From Pseudomonas plecoglossicida NBRC 103162 = DSM 15088 (GTDB lineage: Bacteria; Pseudomonadota; Gammaproteobacteria; Pseudomonadales; Pseudomonadaceae): 64,000 nucleotides of DNA. Positions within the stretch are counted from its first letter, which is position 1, and every line of letters begins with the position of its first letter. Shown in pieces: positions 37,508 through 47,787 of this stretch. The translations under genes were made by a program, and so were the position numbers. The stretch is taken from the NCBI RefSeq assembly GCF_000730665.1, contig NZ_BBIV01000004.1, positions 124,001 through 188,000 on the forward strand, given 5' to 3'. The notes below the pieces were generated by a model, which did no database searches, was not told the origin of the DNA, and saw only the letters and a program-made list of their open reading frames with translations.

Positions 37508-37969
37508 TCAGCCGCGCACGCGCAGGGTCAGGCCCTTGAGGAAGTTGCGCAGCAACTGGTCGCCGCACGGACGGTAGTTGTCATGGCCGACCTTGCGGAA
37601 CAGTGCGCTGAGTTCAGGCTTGGACACCGGGAAATTGACCGTCTTGAGGATCGCGTGAAGGTCTTCTTCCTTGAGCTCGAAGGCCACCCGCAGTTTTTTG
37701 AGGATGGTGTTGTTGGTCACCGGCAGCTCGACCGGTTGCGGCGTACGGCTGTCGTCCTTGCCGCGGCGGTGGATCACCAGGCCGTCGAGAAAGTGCGCCA
37801 TGACCCGCTCTGGGCAGCGCACAAAGCCTGCCTCGTCTTCTTTCTTCAGGTAGGTGGCGAGCACCACCGGATTTACCTCGAGGCCGGACAGCGCGATGAT
37901 TTCGGCCATCTTGGCGTCGTTCACCTTGAGCATGTAGCGCAAGCTGCGCAGGACATCGTTGTGGTTCAT
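37508..37969 (-). CDS. DUF1456 (YehS-like) protein
   Basis: A 153-residue protein made of two similar halves (MNHNDVLRSLRYMLKVND... and ...VTNNTILKKLRVAFELKEED), each a helical DUF1456 repeat. The function is unknown; E. coli YehS is the closest named member. The open frame starts at 38134, but the family start is the ATG at 37969. It is probably in one transcript with trmO, whose start abuts its stop. Confidence 0.85.
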   Translation of the reverse strand: MNHNDVLRSLRYMLKVNDAKMAEIIALSGLEVNPVVLATYLKKEDEAGFVRCPERVMAHFLDGLVIHRRGKDDSRTPQPVELPVTNNTILKKLRVAFELKEEDLHAILKTVNFPVSKPELSALFRKVGHDNYRPCGDQLLRNFLKGLTLRVRG

Positions 37970-38016
37970 TGCTGCAGAATCCTGTTCAGAAGCCGCGCCT
38001 GGGCGCGGCGTATTGC

Positions 38017-38727
38017 TTAAAAACGTTCGGTGCCGGCCAGGTAGCGCCATTGCCCCAAGGGCAGCTTGCCCATCGGCACGCCACCCAGGCGGATACGGCG
38101 CATGCTGCGCACCTCCAGGCGCAGGTAGGCGCACAGCTCGGAGATCTGCCCGGGTTGCGGGTTCTTCAAGGCCAGACGCAGGTGAGTTTCGTTCTGCCAG
38201 CTGGCCTTGGCCTTGGGCAGCTCCCGGTCATTGCGGGTTGCTCCGCGCGCCAGCCTTTCCAACGCTTGCGGCGTGGTTTCGCCACGGACTTCGATGATGT
38301 ATTCCTGCTCCAGCTTGCGCAGGTCGGCCTCGATCTTGCGGGTTACCCGCCAGTCCTGGGTGAATACCTGCAGGCCGCTGGCTCCGCGTTCCAGTGGTGC
38401 CACGCAGGACAGGCGGGCAAAGTGCCCATGCAGCGGTCGCACGCCTTCGCGGTGGAATTCGCTGAGGGTGTCAAGGGTGATGCCGGCGCGGGCCGTTTCG
38501 CTGTCGACCCCGGCCTGCTGGTTGAGCAGCAAGGTCACAGGCTCAAGGGTTTCGGCCTTGGCGCCGGGCAACAGTTCGATGCGCTGGTTGTCCACCTTGA
38601 ACTGCGGTTGCTCGACGACGATGCCATCAACCGTGACCCAGCCCCCTTCGATATACAGCTCGGCCTCGCGGCGGGAGCAGCCGAGTTGCTCGATGAGGCG
38701 TTTGGACAGGCGGATGGGTTCGGACAT
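38017..38727 (-). CDS. RluF-like S4/pseudouridine synthase protein with substituted catalytic residue
   Basis: A 236-residue protein with an N-terminal S4 RNA-binding domain (about 1-55) and an RsuA/RluF-type pseudouridine synthase fold. The conserved catalytic block GRLD-x-x-(S/T)-x-G is replaced by A-P-L-E-R-G-A-S-G (residues 110-118), so the essential Asp is Glu113. KLEQEYIIEV and the C-terminal R-R-I-R-L-G-G block are kept. It may be inactive or altered, perhaps working as an RNA-binding protein. Same strand as the DUF1456 gene, 47 bp upstream of it. Confidence 0.8.
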   Translation of the reverse strand: MSEPIRLSKRLIEQLGCSRREAELYIEGGWVTVDGIVVEQPQFKVDNQRIELLPGAKAETLEPVTLLLNQQAGVDSETARAGITLDTLSEFHREGVRPLHGHFARLSCVAPLERGASGLQVFTQDWRVTRKIEADLRKLEQEYIIEVRGETTPQALERLARGATRNDRELPKAKASWQNETHLRLALKNPQPGQISELCAYLRLEVRSMRRIRLGGVPMGKLPLGQWRYLAGTERF

Positions 38728-38846
38728 GGGGCGGTTCGCAAGGCAGGGAAAGACCTACATTGTACCTGCCCATGGCCGGTTGATGATGGGAATCTGTGTC
38801 AAATGCGCCATTTCGCAAACATGGCACGGCTTCCTAAGGCGCAATC

Positions 38847-39302
38847 CTAGGAGGTGGCACGAATCAGCTTCATGTGGAGCAGGGGATAAGGCTGCCCCAG
38901 GCCGTCGGTTTCCGAGCGGCCAATCACTTCGAAGCCTTCGTGCAGGTAGAAGCCCAAGGCCTGTGGGTTCTGCTCGTTGACGTCCAGGGTTTCGGCATTC
39001 AGTTCGGCGATGGCGTAGCGCAACAGCCGCTTGCCAACGCCGCGGCCACGATAGGCCGGGGCGACGAACAGCATGTCGACACGCCCGTTGGCGACGCCGG
39101 CGAAGCCGCAGATGCGCTGGCGATCCTTGCAGCAGATGAGCATCACGGCGTCGAGGTACCGGCGCAGCACCTGATCACGCAACAGCAGTATGTAGGCATC
39201 GGGCATGAAATCGTGGGTCGCGCGTACCGAGTCTTCCCAGACCTGAACCAGCTCCGGGTAATCGTTCAGGTGCGGGGTTTGCAGCGTCAGTGCCGAATGC
39301 AT
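38847..39302 (-). CDS. GNAT-family N-acetyltransferase
   Basis: A 151-residue acetyltransferase. The acetyl-CoA pyrophosphate-binding loop is YRGRGVGK (about 84-91), preceded by the strand VDMLFVAP and followed by AIAELNAETLDVNEQNPQALGFYLHEGF, the usual motif A/B pattern. The substrate is unknown; the family includes YjaB-like enzymes with a similar NEQN-xx-A-xx-FY block. The ATG at 39302 fits the family length, although the frame continues upstream. Confidence 0.85.
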   Translation of the reverse strand: MHSALTLQTPHLNDYPELVQVWEDSVRATHDFMPDAYILLLRDQVLRRYLDAVMLICCKDRQRICGFAGVANGRVDMLFVAPAYRGRGVGKRLLRYAIAELNAETLDVNEQNPQALGFYLHEGFEVIGRSETDGLGQPYPLLHMKLIRATS

Positions 39303-39343
39303 GCCGATCAATCCTCTGTGGCTCCTTGAGAAAAGATAGATGC

Positions 39344-39373
39344 AAAGAAAAGCCCCGCCAACAGGCGGGGCTT
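39344..39373 (-). terminator. Terminator of rimO
   Basis: A perfect 10-bp stem (AAGCCCCGCC / GGCGGGGCTT) with an AACA loop; on the minus strand it is followed by TTTC-rich sequence. It ends the rimO transcript before the GNAT gene. Confidence 0.85.
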
Positions 39374-39390
39374 GGTCATGTGCGCAAGCC

Positions 39391-40722
39391 TCAGACAGGC
39401 TCGGCCCACATGTCGTATTCGTCGGCATCGACCACTCGGCAACGGACTTTGTCACCTGGCTTGAAGCCATGGTTGCCATCGATGAACACGCTGCCGTCGA
39501 TCTCGGGAGCGTCGAAGAAGCTGCGGCCCACCGAGCCCTGCTCCTCGACTTCGTCGATCAGCACTTCGATTTCCTTGCCGATGCGCAGTTGCAGGCGCGC
39601 GGCGCTGATGGCCTGCTGGTGGGCCATGAAGCGGTCCCAGCGCTCCTGCTTGACGTCGTCCGGCACTTCGTCCAGGCCCAGGTCGTTGGCTGGCGCACCC
39701 TCGACAGGCGAGTACTGGAAGCAGCCGACACGGTCGAGCTGGGCTTCGGTCAGCCAGTCCAGCAGGTACTGGAAGTCTTCTTCGGTCTCGCCCGGGAAGC
39801 CGACGATGAAGGTCGAGCGGATCACCAGCTCAGGGCACTGCTCGCGCCAGCTCTTGATGCGCGCCAGGGTGCGATCTTCGAAGGCCGGGCGTTTCATCGA
39901 CTTCAGGACCTTGGGACTGGCGTGCTGGAACGGGATGTCCAGGTAAGGCAGGATCTTGCCAGCCGCCATCAGCGGGATCACATCGTCGACGTTCGGGTAC
40001 GGGTACACGTAGTGCAGGCGTACCCAGGCTCCCAGGCTGCTCAGCGCTTCGCACAGCTCGAGCATGCGGGTCTTGACCGGGCGACCGTTCCAGAAGTCGG
40101 TCTTGTACTTGACGTCGACGCCGTAGGCGCTGGTGTCCTGGGAAATCACCAGGATCTCCTTGACGCCTGCCTTGACCAGGCGCTCGGCTTCGCTCAGCAC
40201 TTCGCCGACCGGGCGGCTGACCAGCTTGCCGCGCATCGACGGGATGATGCAGAAGCTGCAGCTGTGGTTGCAGCCTTCGGAAATCTTCAGGTAGGCATAG
40301 TGGCGCGGGGTCAGCTTGACGCCTTGCGGCGGCACCAGGTCGATCAGCGGGTTGTGGTCCTGGCGGGGCGGCACCACTTCATGCACGGCGTTGACCACCT
40401 GCTCGTACTGCTGCGGGCCGCTGACCGACAGCACGCTCGGGTGCACGTCGCGGATGTTGCCTTCTTCGACACCCATGCAGCCGGTGACGATGACCTTGCC
40501 GTTTTCCTTGATCGCTTCGCCGATCACTTCCAGCGATTCGGCCTTGGCGCTGTCGATGAAGCCGCAGGTGTTGACCACCACCACATCGGCGTCTTCGTAG
40601 GTGGGCACGACTTCATAGCCTTCCATGCGCAGCTGGGTAAGGATGCGCTCGGAATCGACCAAAGCCTTCGGGCAGCCCAGGCTGACGAATCCGACCTTAG
40701 GGGTGGCGGGAGTGGTGGACAT
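39391..40722 (-). CDS. rimO: Ribosomal protein S12 methylthiotransferase RimO
   Basis: A 443-residue radical-SAM enzyme adding a methylthio group to Asp89 of ribosomal protein S12. The N-terminal MTTase domain has cluster cysteines 17, 53 and 82. The radical-SAM core has CNHSCSFC (Cys151, 155, 158). A C-terminal TRAM domain (about 375-443) completes the protein. ATG at 40722 ([13 protein letters not shown]). Divergent from kup across about 230 bp. Confidence 0.96.
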   Translation of the reverse strand: MSTTPATPKVGFVSLGCPKALVDSERILTQLRMEGYEVVPTYEDADVVVVNTCGFIDSAKAESLEVIGEAIKENGKVIVTGCMGVEEGNIRDVHPSVLSVSGPQQYEQVVNAVHEVVPPRQDHNPLIDLVPPQGVKLTPRHYAYLKISEGCNHSCSFCIIPSMRGKLVSRPVGEVLSEAERLVKAGVKEILVISQDTSAYGVDVKYKTDFWNGRPVKTRMLELCEALSSLGAWVRLHYVYPYPNVDDVIPLMAAGKILPYLDIPFQHASPKVLKSMKRPAFEDRTLARIKSWREQCPELVIRSTFIVGFPGETEEDFQYLLDWLTEAQLDRVGCFQYSPVEGAPANDLGLDEVPDDVKQERWDRFMAHQQAISAARLQLRIGKEIEVLIDEVEEQGSVGRSFFDAPEIDGSVFIDGNHGFKPGDKVRCRVVDADEYDMWAEPV

Positions 40723-40956
40723 GACTAACCTCGGTATTGAATGCAGATCGCCCGGCCGGTGGCAGGGCGGTCCTGACGGGCGCTGTGGGCGCCTCTGATC
40801 AAAAAGTGCGCAATTCTAGCGAGCGCAAGGTCGCTTGACCAGCACAAAAGCGACGAACGCTGCGCTATGCTTCGCGCCGTTGCGTCGAGGCAGCTGTGAT
40901 GCCTTGGCGTGGGGTGGGTTTCTATCGGCCGTTGGGGCCGTTCGCGGGAGTGGTCG

Positions 40957-42855
40957 ATGGTTCAAGCAAGCAGTCACGCCGAGGGTGGGCACGGGGCGAC
41001 ACGCTCGATCAGCCTGCTGGTGGCAGCTGTTGGGGTGGTCTATGGGGATATCGGTACCAGCCCGTTGTATACCCTCAAGGAAGTCTTTACCGGCGGTTAT
41101 GGGGTGCCGGTCAACCACGATGGCGTGCTGGGGATCCTGTCGCTGATCCTCTGGTCGCTGCTGTGGGTGGTGTCGTTCAAGTACGTGATGTTCATCCTGC
41201 GCGCCGACAACCAGGGTGAAGGCGGCACCATGGCCCTGATCGCGCTGGCGCGGCGGGCCACGGCTGCCTACCCGCGGCTGCGCGCGCTGATGGTCATCTG
41301 CGGGTTGATCGGCGCCTCGCTGTTCTACGGCGACAGCATGATCACGCCGGCCGTGTCGGTGTTGTCGGCGGTGGAAGGCATGGGCCTGGCGTTCGATGGC
41401 ATCGACCATTGGGTGGTGCCGATCTCGCTGGTGGTGCTGGTGGCGCTGTTCCTGGTGCAAAAGCATGGCACGGAGAAGATCGGCAAGCTGTTCGGCCCGA
41501 TCATGGTTGTCTGGTTCGTGGTGCTGGGGGCGTTGGGGGTGCACGGTATCTCGCAGAGCCCGGAAGTGCTCAAGGCATTCAACCCGGGTTGGGCGGTCAA
41601 CTTCTTCGTGGTCCACCCCGGCATGGGCGTGGCCATTCTTGGCGCAGTGGTGCTGGCGCTGACCGGTGCCGAGGCGCTGTACGCCGACATGGGCCATTTC
41701 GGCCGCAAGCCGATCGCCCGCGCCTGGTTCGCCCTGGTGCTGCCGGCCTTGGTGCTGAACTACTTCGGCCAGGGTGCGATCCTGCTGCAGAACCCTGATG
41801 CCGCACGCAACCCGTTCTACCTGCTGGCGCCGGGCTGGGCCTTGCTGCCGCTGGTAGGCCTGGCGACCATGGCCACGGTGATTGCCTCGCAGGCGGTGAT
41901 TTCGGGAGCGTTCTCCCTGACCCGCCAGGCCATCCAGCTCGGTTACATCCCGCGCATGCAGATCCAGCACACCTCCAGCGACGAGCAGGGGCAGATCTAC
42001 ATCGGTGCGGTGAACTGGACGTTGATGGTCGCGGTGGTACTGCTGGTGATCGGTTTCGAGTCGTCCGGCGCCCTGGCCGCGGCCTATGGCGTGGCGGTAA
42101 CCGGCACCATGCTGATGACCACGATTCTGGTGTCTTCGGTGATGCTGCTGTTGTGGAAGTGGCCGCCGATAGTGGCGGTGCCGATCTTGCTGGGCTTCCT
42201 GTTCGTCGACGGGCTGTTCTTTGCCGCCAACGTACCGAAGATCGTCCAGGGCGGCGCCTTCCCGGTGCTGGCAGGGGGCGTGCTGTTCCTGCTGATGAGT
42301 ACCTGGAAGCGTGGCAAGCAGATCCTGGTCGACCGCATCGACGAAGGCGGATTGCCGCTGCCGGTGTTCATCAGCAGCATTCGCGTGCAGCCGCCACACC
42401 GGGTCGAAGGCACTGCCGTGTTCCTCACTGCGCGCCCCGACGCCGTGCCCCATGCGCTGTTGCACAACATGTTGCACAACCAGGTGCTGCATAGCCAGGT
42501 CGTGTTGCTGACAGTGGTCACCGAAGATCGGCCGCGGGTGCCGGAGCAGGAGCGTTTCGAGGTGGAGGCCTATGGCGACGGCTTCTTCCGGGTGCTGCTG
42601 CACTTTGGTTTCGTCGACGAACCGGATGTACCGGCGGCGCTGAAGCTGTGCCACCTGGAGGAGCTGGATTTCAGCCCGATGCGCACCACCTATTTCCTGA
42701 GCCGGGAAACCGTGATCGCGTCGCGTCTGGAGGGGATGTCGCGTTGGCGCGGCAACCTGTTCGCGTTCCTGCTGAAGAATGCCAACGGCAACCTGCGCTT
42801 CTTCAACCTGCCGCTCAATCGGGTGATCGAGCTGGGGACGCAGGTCGAGATCTGA
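40957..42855 (+). CDS. kup: Low-affinity potassium transporter Kup
   Basis: A 632-residue inner-membrane K+/H+ symporter of the KUP/HAK family. The first transmembrane helix contains the signature [17 protein letters not shown]; about 12 hydrophobic segments fill residues 20-450, followed by a cytoplasmic C-terminal domain. The ATG at 40957 has GGGAG seven bases upstream; the frame extends upstream without a Shine-Dalgarno. A weak GC hairpin (42865-42881) follows the stop. Confidence 0.95.
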   Translation: MVQASSHAEGGHGATRSISLLVAAVGVVYGDIGTSPLYTLKEVFTGGYGVPVNHDGVLGILSLILWSLLWVVSFKYVMFILRADNQGEGGTMALIALARRATAAYPRLRALMVICGLIGASLFYGDSMITPAVSVLSAVEGMGLAFDGIDHWVVPISLVVLVALFLVQKHGTEKIGKLFGPIMVVWFVVLGALGVHGISQSPEVLKAFNPGWAVNFFVVHPGMGVAILGAVVLALTGAEALYADMGHFGRKPIARAWFALVLPALVLNYFGQGAILLQNPDAARNPFYLLAPGWALLPLVGLATMATVIASQAVISGAFSLTRQAIQLGYIPRMQIQHTSSDEQGQIYIGAVNWTLMVAVVLLVIGFESSGALAAAYGVAVTGTMLMTTILVSSVMLLLWKWPPIVAVPILLGFLFVDGLFFAANVPKIVQGGAFPVLAGGVLFLLMSTWKRGKQILVDRIDEGGLPLPVFISSIRVQPPHRVEGTAVFLTARPDAVPHALLHNMLHNQVLHSQVVLLTVVTEDRPRVPEQERFEVEAYGDGFFRVLLHFGFVDEPDVPAALKLCHLEELDFSPMRTTYFLSRETVIASRLEGMSRWRGNLFAFLLKNANGNLRFFNLPLNRVIELGTQVEI

Positions 42856-42891
42856 GTCAGGCCTGGGGCGCGCAGCGCCCCTTGATTCACC

Positions 42892-44187
42892 TCAATTCTT
42901 GTCAGCGACGCTGGATTTTCCCTGGCGCGTCTCGATCTCATCGATCAAGCGCTTGGCCAGCTGCGGGTAGTTTTCGTCGAAGTGATGCCCACCCGGCAGC
43001 TTCATGCGCTCGCCCACGGCCGTCCTGTCGGTGCAACCGCTCTCGTCGGTCTCTTCCACGCCGTACACGCATACCACCTTGGACGCCGGCAACTTGGCCA
43101 TTTCCGGTCCGGTCGGCGCTTCCTGGCCTTCCTTGCCCAACCAGCCTTCCACTTCGATCTCGAAGCTGCCGCTGCGGGCGAAGGCCAGCAGCACCACCGC
43201 ATCGATGCGCTGCTGGTCTTCGGCAGGCAGGCGATTGTAGATCGCGGGCAGGACGTCGGCGCCAAACGAATAACCCGTCAGCACGAAGCGCTTGGTGCCC
43301 CATTTCTGCCGGTAGTGCTGCATCAGTTCGGACAAGTCGGCGGCGCTTTGCTCGGGCGTCTTGTGCTGCCAGTAGTAGCGCAGGGTGTCGATGCCCACTA
43401 CTGGATAGCCAAGCTTGGCCATCTCGCCGGCCACGTCGCGGTCCAGGTCGCGCCAGCCACCATCGCCGGAAAGGAACAGGGTGACAGTGTCGGTGGTCTG
43501 TCCGGCAGGCACCTCGACCACCGGAATGGCCAGGGCGTTGCCATCGCGGCCCACCAGCGCCTGGGTCAGCTGCGCCTTGAGCACCTGTGGCAAGTGAATG
43601 TCGTAGTCGCTGATGCTGGTTTCGGCATTGGCCTGGTCACGCACGAAGGCGGCACTGGCGTCATCCGGATTGTCGTTCCAGGCCACGTTCCAGTGGCCGT
43701 GCGCGGCGGATTTCGGTAGTTCGGCGGCGCAGCCGGGCTGCTCGACACTGAAGTCGACCGAGATGGCCCTGGCCTTGTCATCGCTCTGGGTTGCCAGCCA
43801 GCGCCAGGCCTGGGCTGCACCTGGGCCGATGCCGGCGACCAGGGTCGGTTTGTCGGAGAGCTGAGTCAGTGCCTGGTCCATGGCCTGCTGCTGCTTGCCG
43901 CAGTCGCCCGGTGGCAGGATCACCTGAACCAGCTGTGCTTCGCCGGCCTGGCTCAGGTCCAGCAGTTGCTTGTCGCTCAATGCCTGGTCCTGGGGGACGC
44001 CGATGGCGACCCGGGCCTTGGCATGCACGCCTGGGGTCACGCGGGTGATGCTGGCGTCATTCAGGGTCAATTGCTCCAGGCGCGCCTGCGGGGCGGGGCG
44101 GGCCCACAGCCAGAAGGCCGCAGCGCCGACCAGGGCAGCCGCGAGCAGGGGAATCAGTACGTACAGCCAATAGCGTCGGATCATCAA
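42892..44187 (-). CDS. AcvB/VirJ-like periplasmic hydrolase, probable aminoacyl-phosphatidylglycerol hydrolase
   Basis: A 431-residue protein with an N-terminal signal anchor (about 6-30) and a C-terminal VirJ-type alpha/beta hydrolase domain; the nucleophile motif is GYSFGAD near residue 305, after the FLSGDGGWRD block. Homologues next to mprF (AcvB in Agrobacterium, PA0919 in P. aeruginosa) remove the amino acid from aminoacyl-phosphatidylglycerol. Here the gene overlaps the stop of the mprF-type gene by three bases, so writer and eraser are coupled. Amino acid specificity (Ala or Lys) is not shown by the sequence. Confidence 0.85.
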   Translation of the reverse strand: MMIRRYWLYVLIPLLAAALVGAAAFWLWARPAPQARLEQLTLNDASITRVTPGVHAKARVAIGVPQDQALSDKQLLDLSQAGEAQLVQVILPPGDCGKQQQAMDQALTQLSDKPTLVAGIGPGAAQAWRWLATQSDDKARAISVDFSVEQPGCAAELPKSAAHGHWNVAWNDNPDDASAAFVRDQANAETSISDYDIHLPQVLKAQLTQALVGRDGNALAIPVVEVPAGQTTDTVTLFLSGDGGWRDLDRDVAGEMAKLGYPVVGIDTLRYYWQHKTPEQSAADLSELMQHYRQKWGTKRFVLTGYSFGADVLPAIYNRLPAEDQQRIDAVVLLAFARSGSFEIEVEGWLGKEGQEAPTGPEMAKLPASKVVCVYGVEETDESGCTDRTAVGERMKLPGGHHFDENYPQLAKRLIDEIETRQGKSSVADKN

Positions 44188-46826
44188 CGTTTCACCAAAC
44201 CAGTCAGGCCGCCAGCGATCAGCGCGGCAGTGTCAGCCAGTGCCACCAGCGGGTCGAGCCCGGCCGGCACGGCCATGTAACGAGGTTCCCAGTCCGGCTG
44301 GAACTTGTCCTTGAAGCGCCGCAGGCCCTGGAAGTTGTAGAGCTGTTCGCCGCGACGAAACACCATCGAGCCGAGGCGTTGGGTCAGGGGGGCGCCACGC
44401 CGCGGCTGCAGCCCTGAAAGCGGGACCATGCCCAGGCTGAAACGGCCGTAGTCATGGCTTTTGTAATGAAGGATCAGGCCGACCATCATGAATTCCATGG
44501 TCAGCTTCGGCGCCTCGGGGTGCGCGCGCATCAGGTCGAGGCTGGCCAGTTCGTTGCCGTGGGTTTCCAGCAAGTTGGCAAATGCCACCGGTCGGCCCTG
44601 GAAGCGGATCAGGGCGATACGGAAATGCTGCAGGTATTCAGGGCTGAAGCGTCCCAGCGAGAAGCCTTTCTCGCGCACGTTCTTGCCGCCGAGCCACGCG
44701 TCGGAGATTTCCTTGAGCTCGGCCAGCGGTGCCTGACCGGGTTCGTGGATCTCCAGGCTCAGGCCGTCGCGCCCGCCCCGGTTCCAGGTGTAGCGCAGGT
44801 CTTTCATCTCCTTGCCCTTGGCTTCGATGTCGAAGCGGCGCAGGTCGACCCGCGCTTCCTCGCCGAGCTTGAGCGCGGTCAGGCCGATGTCCATGTAGAA
44901 CGGCAGGTTCTCCGCGCGTACCTGGTAGAACACCGGGCGGGCGTGGTGCAGGTCGCACAGGTCGCGGAACTGCCAGATCATTTCGGCGCGCTCCTGGGCC
45001 GGGCCGATCGGGTCGTAGAGCGCCACCAGGCTGCGGCCGCGGCGGGCGTACATGAGGAAGGCATTGTCGCTGGGGTGGAACAGCAAGGCCTTGTCGCCGG
45101 TCAGGGCCAGCCCGCCGTCGGGCTGGTCGGACGCCAGCAGGATTCGGTTGGCGCGCTGCAGTTCGTCGGCGTCGGGCAGGTGAATGGTCGGGCGGGCAGT
45201 ACGCAGCAACCAGGTCAGGGCGACGATCACCAGCAGCACGGCGCTGCCCATGGCCGCACGCAGTCCGCGCGGGGCGTCGGCATCCAGGGTGAACTGCCAC
45301 CACAGCTGGTGGCTGTAGGGCACATCCTGGTAGGCGAACAGCAGCAACCATACCGAGGCGCCGACCACGCAGGCGCTGGCCACCAGGTAAATGGGCGAGA
45401 ACGGCAGTTCCAGCAGGCGGCTCGGGCGGTAGAACGAGCGACGGAACAATGCCAGCAGCGCGGCGGTGGCGGTCAGCAGGCACGCCTCCTCCCAGTCGAA
45501 GCCCTTGAGCAGCGAGAGCAGGGCGCCCACCAGCAGCAGCACGGTCGTCAGGATCCAGGCCGCGGACAGGCGACGGCGCAGGCCCTGCGCCAGCAGCAGG
45601 CACAGCACGCCGATCAGGCTTGCACCGAAGTGCGAAGCATCGATCAGCCGGTGGGGTACCAGAAAGCCCATGTGTTCCAGACGAGTGTCGATCTCGGGGG
45701 TGGCGCCGGAGAACAGCAGTACCACGCCAGACAGGAACACCAGGATGGCCAGGATCGGCGCCGCCAGCCCGGACGCGGCCTTGATCGCCTGTTGGGCGAA
45801 AAGCAGACGGCGCGCTTCGTTGGCCAGCAGCAGGGCACATGCCAGGAGCAGCGGCAGCACCACGTAGATCAGGCGATACAGCAGCAAGGCAGCAGCCAGT
45901 GGCGCGGCGCCCAGCTGGTCGGCGAAGGCCGCCAGCAGGATCGCCTCGAACACCCCGACGCCGCCGGGTACATGGCTGAGCACGCCGGCTGCCAGGGCCA
46001 GCAGGTAAACCAGCACGAACGCGCCGAAAGGCGGCGCCTGCGGCAGCAACAGGTAAAGCACGGTGGCTGCGGCCGCGACGTCCAGGGCGGTAATCAGCAA
46101 CTGCAGGGCCGCCAGGCGGGCGCCGGGCAGGCGCAAGGTGCGTCGGCCAAGTTGCACCAGCAGGTTGTCTGGCAAGGGTTGCTCGGCTTGGCGGCGGCGG
46201 TACAGACCCATTGCCAGTACTGCCGTCAGCACCAGTACCGCGCTGGCGATACCTGCCAGGAGGCCCGAGGGCAGGCGCAAGGCCGCAGCGGCGGCCGGCA
46301 GGTCGCTCAATGTCGCCAGCGCGGCAAGCGGTGGCAGCGCACAACCCAAGGACAGGCTGGCAAACACCGTCATGCGCGCGACTTCGGTGGCCCCCAGACC
46401 TTGGCGTGCATACAGGCGATAGCGCACCGATCCGCCCGAGAGCATGGAAAGTCCGATGGCATTGCCGATGGCGAACGCGCTGAAGCCACCGAGCACCAAT
46501 GTTCGCCCTGGCAGTTTCACACCGGCATAGCGGCTTGCCGACCATTCATATCCGAGCAGGATCACGAAGCCGATGACTGTCGCCAGCAACGCGCCGAACA
46601 GTGACTGGATCGGTACGCTGAGCATCGCGTCGTGCAGTGCATAGATGTCCAGTTCGCTCAGCAGGTGGCGACAGGCGATCAGTGCCATGGCGAACAGCAA
46701 CAGGGTCACGGCCAGGCCGATAGGCTGGCGATAGCGGCTGAAGCGTTCGAGCCAGGTGAGGTGTTGCGCGGCTGTGGGCAACGCGGCAGCCAGGGGAACC
46801 TGGGGGTCGGGATTGTGGGAGGTCAT
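44184..46826 (-). CDS. mprF: MprF-type aminoacyl-phosphatidylglycerol synthase/flippase
   Basis: An 880-residue inner-membrane protein. About 14 hydrophobic helices fill residues 20-560 (flippase part), followed by a cytosolic C-terminal synthase domain (about 560-860) of tandem GNAT-like folds that uses aminoacyl-tRNA to modify phosphatidylglycerol. The blocks GRSLVALYDPIGP and GRFSPEYLQHFRIALIRFQ belong to that domain. The P. aeruginosa counterpart (PA0920) makes alanyl-PG and raises resistance to cationic peptides, acid and some antibiotics. Followed by the coupled hydrolase gene. Confidence 0.93.
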   Translation of the reverse strand: MTSHNPDPQVPLAAALPTAAQHLTWLERFSRYRQPIGLAVTLLLFAMALIACRHLLSELDIYALHDAMLSVPIQSLFGALLATVIGFVILLGYEWSASRYAGVKLPGRTLVLGGFSAFAIGNAIGLSMLSGGSVRYRLYARQGLGATEVARMTVFASLSLGCALPPLAALATLSDLPAAAAALRLPSGLLAGIASAVLVLTAVLAMGLYRRRQAEQPLPDNLLVQLGRRTLRLPGARLAALQLLITALDVAAAATVLYLLLPQAPPFGAFVLVYLLALAAGVLSHVPGGVGVFEAILLAAFADQLGAAPLAAALLLYRLIYVVLPLLLACALLLANEARRLLFAQQAIKAASGLAAPILAILVFLSGVVLLFSGATPEIDTRLEHMGFLVPHRLIDASHFGASLIGVLCLLLAQGLRRRLSAAWILTTVLLLVGALLSLLKGFDWEEACLLTATAALLALFRRSFYRPSRLLELPFSPIYLVASACVVGASVWLLLFAYQDVPYSHQLWWQFTLDADAPRGLRAAMGSAVLLVIVALTWLLRTARPTIHLPDADELQRANRILLASDQPDGGLALTGDKALLFHPSDNAFLMYARRGRSLVALYDPIGPAQERAEMIWQFRDLCDLHHARPVFYQVRAENLPFYMDIGLTALKLGEEARVDLRRFDIEAKGKEMKDLRYTWNRGGRDGLSLEIHEPGQAPLAELKEISDAWLGGKNVREKGFSLGRFSPEYLQHFRIALIRFQGRPVAFANLLETHGNELASLDLMRAHPEAPKLTMEFMMVGLILHYKSHDYGRFSLGMVPLSGLQPRRGAPLTQRLGSMVFRRGEQLYNFQGLRRFKDKFQPDWEPRYMAVPAGLDPLVALADTAALIAGGLTGLVKR

Positions 46827-47041
46827 GAGTTACCCCGGGCATGCAGCGCGAGGCAAGGAAAAGGTGCGGCCAAGTGGAAGTCCCTTTGGAAAACGTATCC
46901 AGATATTACTCCGGGCAACGCGACTTTCAGTCGTCCGGCACGGTTAAAGATAGTTCATCCTCGGGACGATCTCTCAAACCTGCGGGTTGGCGGACGGCAA
47001 AGGGGGGAGCGCGAATGTTTTCAGGCAACCAGATGCAACAA

Positions 47042-47070
47042 ACCCCGCTCTGCTGTTAAGCAGGCGGGGT
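47042..47070 (-). terminator. Terminator after first initiator tRNA
   Basis: ACCCCGC/GCGGGGT plus inner CTGCT/AGCAG with a GTTA loop and one bulge. On the minus strand TTTGTT follows. Confidence 0.75.
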
Positions 47071-47085
47071 CTGTTCTGACAAATA

Positions 47086-47162
<77 letters not shown>

Positions 47163-47261
47163 TCAGAGGGGCGCATTCTACAGCTTCACGGCTGAGCGTC
47201 AAGCATTTATCGCTAATTGTTTGGCATTGCCGCGGTATGCCTTTTTCGAGGCAAAAGAAAA

Positions 47262-47283
47262 GGCCGCTGGGTTAACAGTGGCC
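47262..47283 (-). terminator. Terminator after second initiator tRNA
   Basis: GGCCGCTG/CAGTGGCC stem (one G-T pair) with a GGTTAA-type loop; on the minus strand TTTTCTTTTGC follows. Confidence 0.75.
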
Positions 47284-47294
47284 TATCTTTAATA

Positions 47295-47371
<77 letters not shown>

Positions 47372-47470
47372 TCTGTGGGGCGCATTCTACAGGCCTACGG
47401 CTGACCGTCAAGCCTTAGTTATTGATTTGCCTGGATTTAATTCACTGCATTGATTTTCAGGCAAAAGAAA

Positions 47471-47496
47471 AAGGCCACTGTGTGAACAGTGGCCTT
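47471..47496 (-). terminator. Terminator after third initiator tRNA
   Basis: A perfect 10-bp stem (AAGGCCACTG / CAGTGGCCTT) with a 6-nt loop; on the minus strand a TTTTTCTTTT run follows. Confidence 0.85.
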
Positions 47497-47506
47497 TTCT
47501 CGAATC

Positions 47507-47583
<77 letters not shown>

Positions 47584-47756
47584 CCTGTGAGATCGAATTC
47601 TACGGATTTACTTCCCTGTGTCAAGCATTTACTTCAAAAAAACTGTTTTCCTTCAAACCCTTAGCGCTTGTACAAGGCCTGCAGCGCAGGCGCGACGGGG
47701 CTTTCAGCCCGATTGTCGAGCCAGGCTGTGAGCAATGGGGGTGCATGCGCTACTAT

Positions 47757-47772
47757 CTGTATGAATTTACAG
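47757..47772. promoter_or_regulatory. LexA (SOS) box of dinB
   Basis: CTGTATGAATTTACAG fits CTG-N10-CAG and the CTGTAT-TACAG consensus closely. It ends 15 bp before the dinB start codon, so LexA would cover the promoter start region. Confidence 0.92.
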
Positions 47773-47787
47773 TGCTGACGGTCGTCC

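Noticed and set aside
44454..46604. Open frame of 716 codons on the plus strand opposite mprF
   Set aside because: Gln/Gly/Arg-rich antisense shadow of a membrane protein gene, no start signal.
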